Below are positions 5,080-5,847 of a stretch of 5,847 nt of DNA, piece by piece (the stretch's first letter is position 1; every line of letters starts with the position of its first letter). Made by a program: the position numbers and the translations under genes. This DNA comes from Microcaldota archaeon (GTDB lineage: Archaea > Micrarchaeota > Micrarchaeia > Micrarchaeales > CABMGC01), in assembly GCA_027449585.1 (NCBI GenBank), contig DAIDLJ010000037.1, positions 1 to 5,847 of the forward strand, in the 5' to 3' direction. The notes under the pieces were generated by a model. The model was given only the letters and a program-made list of their open reading frames with translations. It was not told where the DNA came from and ran no database searches.

Positions 5080-5087
5080 TTATTTAA
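5080..5087 (-). promoter_or_regulatory. TATA box of the box C/D sRNA
   Basis: Read leftward, TTAAATAA is flanked as GGGTTAAATAACGG. Its centre near 5084 predicts a transcript start near 5058-5060, just 2 to 4 nt before box C. This spacing supports independent transcription of the sRNA rather than processing from the upstream transporter transcript. Confidence 0.65.
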
Positions 5088-5141
5088 CCCCAGCAGTTAG
5101 CAACGCCCATTATGCATGCAGAGATTATTCTAAAGATAAGC

Positions 5142-5847
5142 TTACAATCCGTGGATCCTGTCAGATAGATCTGTAAAGAATTTTTCGCCATCCTCGCTGC
5201 TCCCCGCTTTTATTATGACTATCTCTCCATCTTTTGCAGATAGGACATCCTTGATAAAATCGGACTCTTTCTCGTGTAGCTGATTTGCCAGGTATATGTT
5301 TGCGTAACGACCGGCCGCAGACATACTAGACAGGTGCTCTTCATGCTCTGCAGATATCTTTGCCGCAAGTACCCGGCCGCCTGATGAGATGGTATGTGTT
5401 ATCGCAATTTCGCCAGTATTCTGGAATGCGCCTGTTACGTCGAATATTGTGAATTTGCTCTTAGTCTTGTATGTTCCGCCGACTTTGTCAGCAGATTGAA
5501 TCAATATGCCTATTGCTCCAAGCACAGCTATCAAGATATAATAGGTCTGTATCTGCTGACCGAGTATTAGGTATGCAAATAGGAATGTAAGGAACGGGGA
5601 GAATATGCTCATGTTGGCAACTAAGGTAGCTTTTAGCACTCTTAGGGCGGCCCAGAACATCAGGCCGTTCAATACGTTGTATTCTATTGCCACATATAGC
5701 ATCGCTCCTATCACTTTTGGTGTGAGCGCAGAGGTTGGGAATCCGTTGATGGCAAAGAGCAGGAAGAATACTGCTAGATTTGCAATGCTAAATATTGCCA
5801 CGCCGCAATCAATGTCGTATGTCTGTTTTTTTACCATGAGGTTGCCT
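5142..5847 (-). CDS. EamA/DMT-type transporter, C-terminal part with a soluble tail (5' end outside the window)
   Basis: The frame stays open through the right edge, so the gene is cut there. An ATG at 5835-5837 exists, but the preceding codons (G-N-L) fit the middle of an EamA protein. Numbered from that ATG, hydrophobic spans lie near 13-30, 42-62, 71-92 and 98-115. The block FWAALRVLKATLVANMSIFS (61-80) and the following L-I-L-G-Q match the second EamA repeat, where drug/metabolite exporters have a W/Y-A-L-x-x-x-x-A block and an LGE-like turn. Complete members have ten helices and export small metabolites; the substrate cannot be told. After the last helix, about 115 residues (119-231) are soluble and rich in charged residues, much longer than the usual short tail; I do not recognise this domain. 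It ends with TAA at 5142-5144, about 86 bp before the sRNA on the same strand. Confidence 0.75.
   Translation of the reverse strand, partial: GNLMVKKQTYDIDCGVAIFSIANLAVFFLLFAINGFPTSALTPKVIGAMLYVAIEYNVLNGLMFWAALRVLKATLVANMSIFSPFLTFLFAYLILGQQIQTYYILIAVLGAIGILIQSADKVGGTYKTKSKFTIFDVTGAFQNTGEIAITHTISSGGRVLAAKISAEHEEHLSSMSAAGRYANIYLANQLHEKESDFIKDVLSAKDGEIVIIKAGSSEDGEKFFTDLSDRIHGL

Noticed and set aside
1..5847. CRISPR array, insertion sequence ends or rRNA genes
   Set aside because: No regularly spaced repeats, no transposase reading frame and no rRNA-like stretch are seen.

Overview
The window reads as archaeal chromosome. The evidence is a tRNA-Trp gene split by a bulge-helix-bulge intron after position 37, a self-standing box C/D guide RNA, archaeal TATA boxes about 25 nt before likely transcript starts, an archaeal/eukaryotic-type prolyl-tRNA synthetase with a C-terminal four-cysteine zinc site, and frequent AGG/AGA/ATA codons. 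The phylum cannot be fixed from this sequence; an acidophilic DPANN or Thermoplasma-like lineage is possible, but that is a guess.

Left end (1-620) is AT-rich. It holds the last 23 codons of a protein resembling the small DUF2080/AbrB-like proteins linked to archaeal transposons, then a compact 104-residue protein with the all-alpha dUTPase/MazG-type NTP pyrophosphatase motifs. The base composition and gene types suggest mobile or viral origin.

The middle (620-3440) has a PYROXD2-like FAD oxidoreductase on the + strand, converging with an intron-bearing tRNA-Trp(CCA) on the - strand. A monofunctional proline dehydrogenase diverges from that tRNA, and both appear to share one AT-rich promoter block. 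The tRNA intron carries a box C/D-like half-guide whose fifth nucleotide before the D-like box pairs with C34 of the same tRNA, as known for euryarchaeal tRNA-Trp introns.

The right part (3440-5847) has proS on the + strand, probably started at a UUG behind a GGTG ribosome-binding site. In the gap after it, on the - strand, lies an intact double-guide box C/D sRNA (C, 12-nt guide, D', 3-nt spacer, C', 12-nt guide, D) with its own TATA box. The right edge holds the C-terminal part of an EamA/DMT-type membrane transporter with an unusual soluble tail of about 110 residues.

The genes do not form one operon; each has its own promoter or faces a neighbour. The common thread is translation and RNA modification (proS, tRNA-Trp, two C/D guides) beside proline oxidation. 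The most notable findings are the two guide RNAs, neither of which appears as an open reading frame.
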